Source of the DNA: Pseudomonadota bacterium
Lineage (GTDB): Bacteria; Pseudomonadota; Alphaproteobacteria; Rhizobiales; Devosiaceae
Assembly (NCBI GenBank): GCA_023431205.1
Contig: JAEYXQ010000166.1
Coordinates: 1-7,330 of the forward strand
DNA: 7,330 nt
Direction: 5' to 3'
Shown: positions 6,359 through 7,330 of the stretch, piece by piece
Layout: every line of letters starts with the position of its first letter
Position numbering within the stretch: the first letter of the stretch is position 1
Program-made: the position numbers and the translations under genes
The notes under the pieces: generated by a model
Seen by the model: the letters and a program-made list of their open reading frames with translations, nothing else
Database searches by the model: none
Told to the model about the DNA's origin: nothing

Positions 6359-6779
6359 CACTCTTCTCCGATCACGTGCAGCACCACTTCGCGCCGGTGT
6401 GGGCGGCGGCGGTGCTCGAAAGGTAGATGCCCTGCCAGGTGCCGAACACCGGCCGCCCCTCTGCAACCGGGATGCCGATCGAGGTCTGCGTCAGGGCCGA
6501 CTTGATATGGGCAGGCATGTCGTCCGGCCCCTCGGTGGTGTGCACCAGCCAGTCCATGCCCTCGGGCACCAGCCGCCGGAAGAAGCCGCCGAGGTCGGTC
6601 TTCACGTCGTTGTCGGCATTTTCCTGGATCAGCAGCGAGCACGAGGTGTGCCGGACATAGGCGGTAAGCAGCCCCGTCCCCACTCCGGACGAGGCTACGA
6701 AAACCCGCGCCTGTCGCGTGAACTCGTAGAGACCCTGTCCGCTGGTTCCGATGGTGAGCGTGTCGATGCGCTGGTGCAT
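6358..6779 (-). pseudogene. yjbQ: YjbQ/UPF0047 family gene with 3'-proximal one-base deletion
   Basis: The protein resembles UPF0047/YjbQ, a family of about 140 residues, some members of which have weak thiamine-phosphate synthase activity; its cellular role is unsettled. From MHQRIDTLTIGTSG the frame is intact through HTSCSLLIQENAD, RLVPEG, HTTEGPDDMPAHIKSAL and GRPVFGTWQGIYL. It then shifts: after YL the frame yields SSTAAAHTG and stops at 6372 (135 residues), while the expected ending FEHRRRPHRREVVLHVIGEE reads on in another frame to a TGA at 6358-6360. Restoring one T in the TTT at 6419-6421 (minus strand) gives a 140-residue protein of standard length whose stop overlaps the TSUP start. 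The deletion removes conserved E, H and R residues, so the product is probably impaired. A sequencing error is equally possible. The start at 6779 has only a weak AGAAG; an in-frame ATG at 6887 would add 36 unfamiliar residues. Confidence 0.88.
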
Positions 6780-7024
6780 GCTTCTGGCTAGCACGCCCGG
6801 CGCCGACTCGGGGAGCCCGCTCACCCGCGAACCGTCCACCGCCACAATCGCGACATCATCGAACCCGAGCCTCCGCGACGGAACCATGCCGAAGCACCCC
6901 GCGTTGCCGGGATTGCGGGGGGTACCGCCAGTTCAGATCGAGTTACCGACCGTTCAGTTTGAGTTCAGGAACGGGTCGCGATGCTCGACGACAAGCTCCA
7001 ACGCCCACGAAAAGGGACGAAAAT
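6780..7024. other. Divergent intergenic region, yjbQ / exported Pro/Glu-rich protein
   Basis: A 245-bp spacer. The half next to yjbQ stays open in its frame but has no family character. The half next to the plus-strand gene carries the phased GTTCA repeats (6931-6973) and AAGGGA (7013-7018 region), a ribosome site for the ATG at 7025. No clear sigma-70 -10 is visible; GATGCT at 6980-6985 is a poor match. Confidence 0.5.
6931..6973 (+). promoter_or_regulatory. Four-unit helically phased GTTCA-type repeat array
   Basis: Four successive units begin at 6931, 6942, 6952 and 6963: GTTCAGATCGA, GTTACCGACC, GTTCAGTTTGA and GTTCAGGAACG. Three carry GTTCAG exactly and the second keeps only GTT. Units 1 and 3 agree at 9 of 11 positions. 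The 11, 10, 11 spacing keeps all units on one helical face. The array ends 51 bp before the ATG at 7025, a suitable position for an activator of OmpR/PhoB class. The identity of the regulator is inference. Confidence 0.55.
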
Positions 7025-7330
7025 ATGCGCCTTAGAAATTGGCTCCTTACCGGCACCAGCATCGGCCTCATGGCCATGGTGCCGATGTCCGTGCGTGCGC
7101 AGGACGGTCAGGTAGTCGCGGCCTATCAGGCCTACGCGGCTGCCCAGGCCTCCGGCGACGCTGCCGCCATCGAAGCCGCGCAAACCGCGCTGAACGAAGC
7201 CTGCATCGTGGCCGGCTTTGCCAGCGTCGACGAATGTATCGCTGCCGCCACCGGCGCAGCCCCGGCCGAAGCCGCTCCCCCGGTCGAAGAACCCGCTCCG
7301 GAACCGGAGCCCGAGCCTGCTCCGGTGGAG
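7025..7330 (+). CDS. Exported Ala-rich, Pro/Glu-rich protein, N-terminal part (3' end beyond window)
   Basis: The first 102 residues of an exported protein that runs off the right edge. Residues 1-25 form a signal peptide (basic MRLRN, hydrophobic 6-21, cleavage after VRA before QDG). Next comes an Ala-rich helical segment (residues 28-77) with two cysteines, C60 (NEAC) and C71 (DEC), which could form a disulfide in the periplasm. From about residue 79 the sequence becomes a Pro/Glu/Ala linker with PEPEPEPAP (92-100). Such linkers commonly precede a peptidoglycan-binding OmpA domain or span the periplasm. An OmpA-family envelope protein is my best guess, but no diagnostic domain lies within the window. 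The start is supported by AAGGGA 7-8 bases upstream. It is divergent from yjbQ and preceded by the phased repeat array. Confidence 0.85.
   Translation, partial: MRLRNWLLTGTSIGLMAMVPMSVRAQDGQVVAAYQAYAAAQASGDAAAIEAAQTALNEACIVAGFASVDECIAAATGAAPAEAAPPVEEPAPEPEPEPAPVE

Noticed and set aside
6358..6421. Programmed frameshifting to rescue yjbQ
   Set aside because: The site TACCTTTCGAG does not form an X-XXY-YYZ slippery heptamer and there is no evident stimulatory stop; a mutation or sequencing error is simpler.
6780..6887. Longer yjbQ start at 6887
   Set aside because: The extra 36 residues do not resemble UPF0047 N-termini, and the family normally begins near MHQRIDTLTIGTSG.
1..7330. CRISPR arrays, tRNA or rRNA genes, transposases, phage genes
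   Set aside because: No regularly spaced repeats with unique spacers, no cloverleaf-like segment and no recombinase or phage motifs were found on reading both strands.

Overview
The window is GC-rich by eye, with codon use dominated by G/C third positions. Its gene content points to an alphaproteobacterium of the Hyphomicrobiales type, possibly near Devosia. That assignment rests on protein style and the XylX/alpha-ketoglutaric semialdehyde dehydrogenase pair, so it is an inference. There are eight genes or gene remnants, two cut by the window edges, and no tRNA, rRNA, CRISPR array or insertion sequence that I can see.

Layout. Minus strand 1-805: N-terminal two thirds of an MFS exporter, divergent from a plus-strand pair (986-1486, 1483-1905) of small DUF606/YdcZ-type membrane proteins that overlap by ATGA and have opposite predicted topology. 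A strong hairpin at 1920-1941 separates this pair from a convergent minus-strand operon: a XylX-like FAH-fold 2-keto-3-deoxy-D-xylonate dehydratase (3406-4557) followed by alpha-ketoglutaric semialdehyde dehydrogenase (1950-3389). Together they would carry out the last two steps of oxidative pentose degradation (Weimberg route). Divergent from it is a secreted SIMPL/DUF541 protein (4738-5445). After a GC-rich repeat-like spacer come a minus-strand TSUP (TauE/SafE) permease (5528-6358) and, overlapping it by one base, a YjbQ/UPF0047 gene (6358-6779) broken by a one-base deletion near its 3' end. The last gene (7025 to the edge, plus) encodes the start of an exported Ala-rich then Pro/Glu-rich protein.

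The most interesting signal is regulatory. Direct repeats beginning GTTCA, spaced about 11 bp apart, lie 52-94 bp upstream of the Pro/Glu-rich exported protein (four phased units) and again 59-80 bp upstream of the SIMPL gene (two units). Both genes make exported envelope proteins. The helical phasing is what an OmpR/PhoB-class response regulator would recognise, so the two may share one envelope-stress regulator. I did not find a clearly new multi-gene system; most genes belong to known families.
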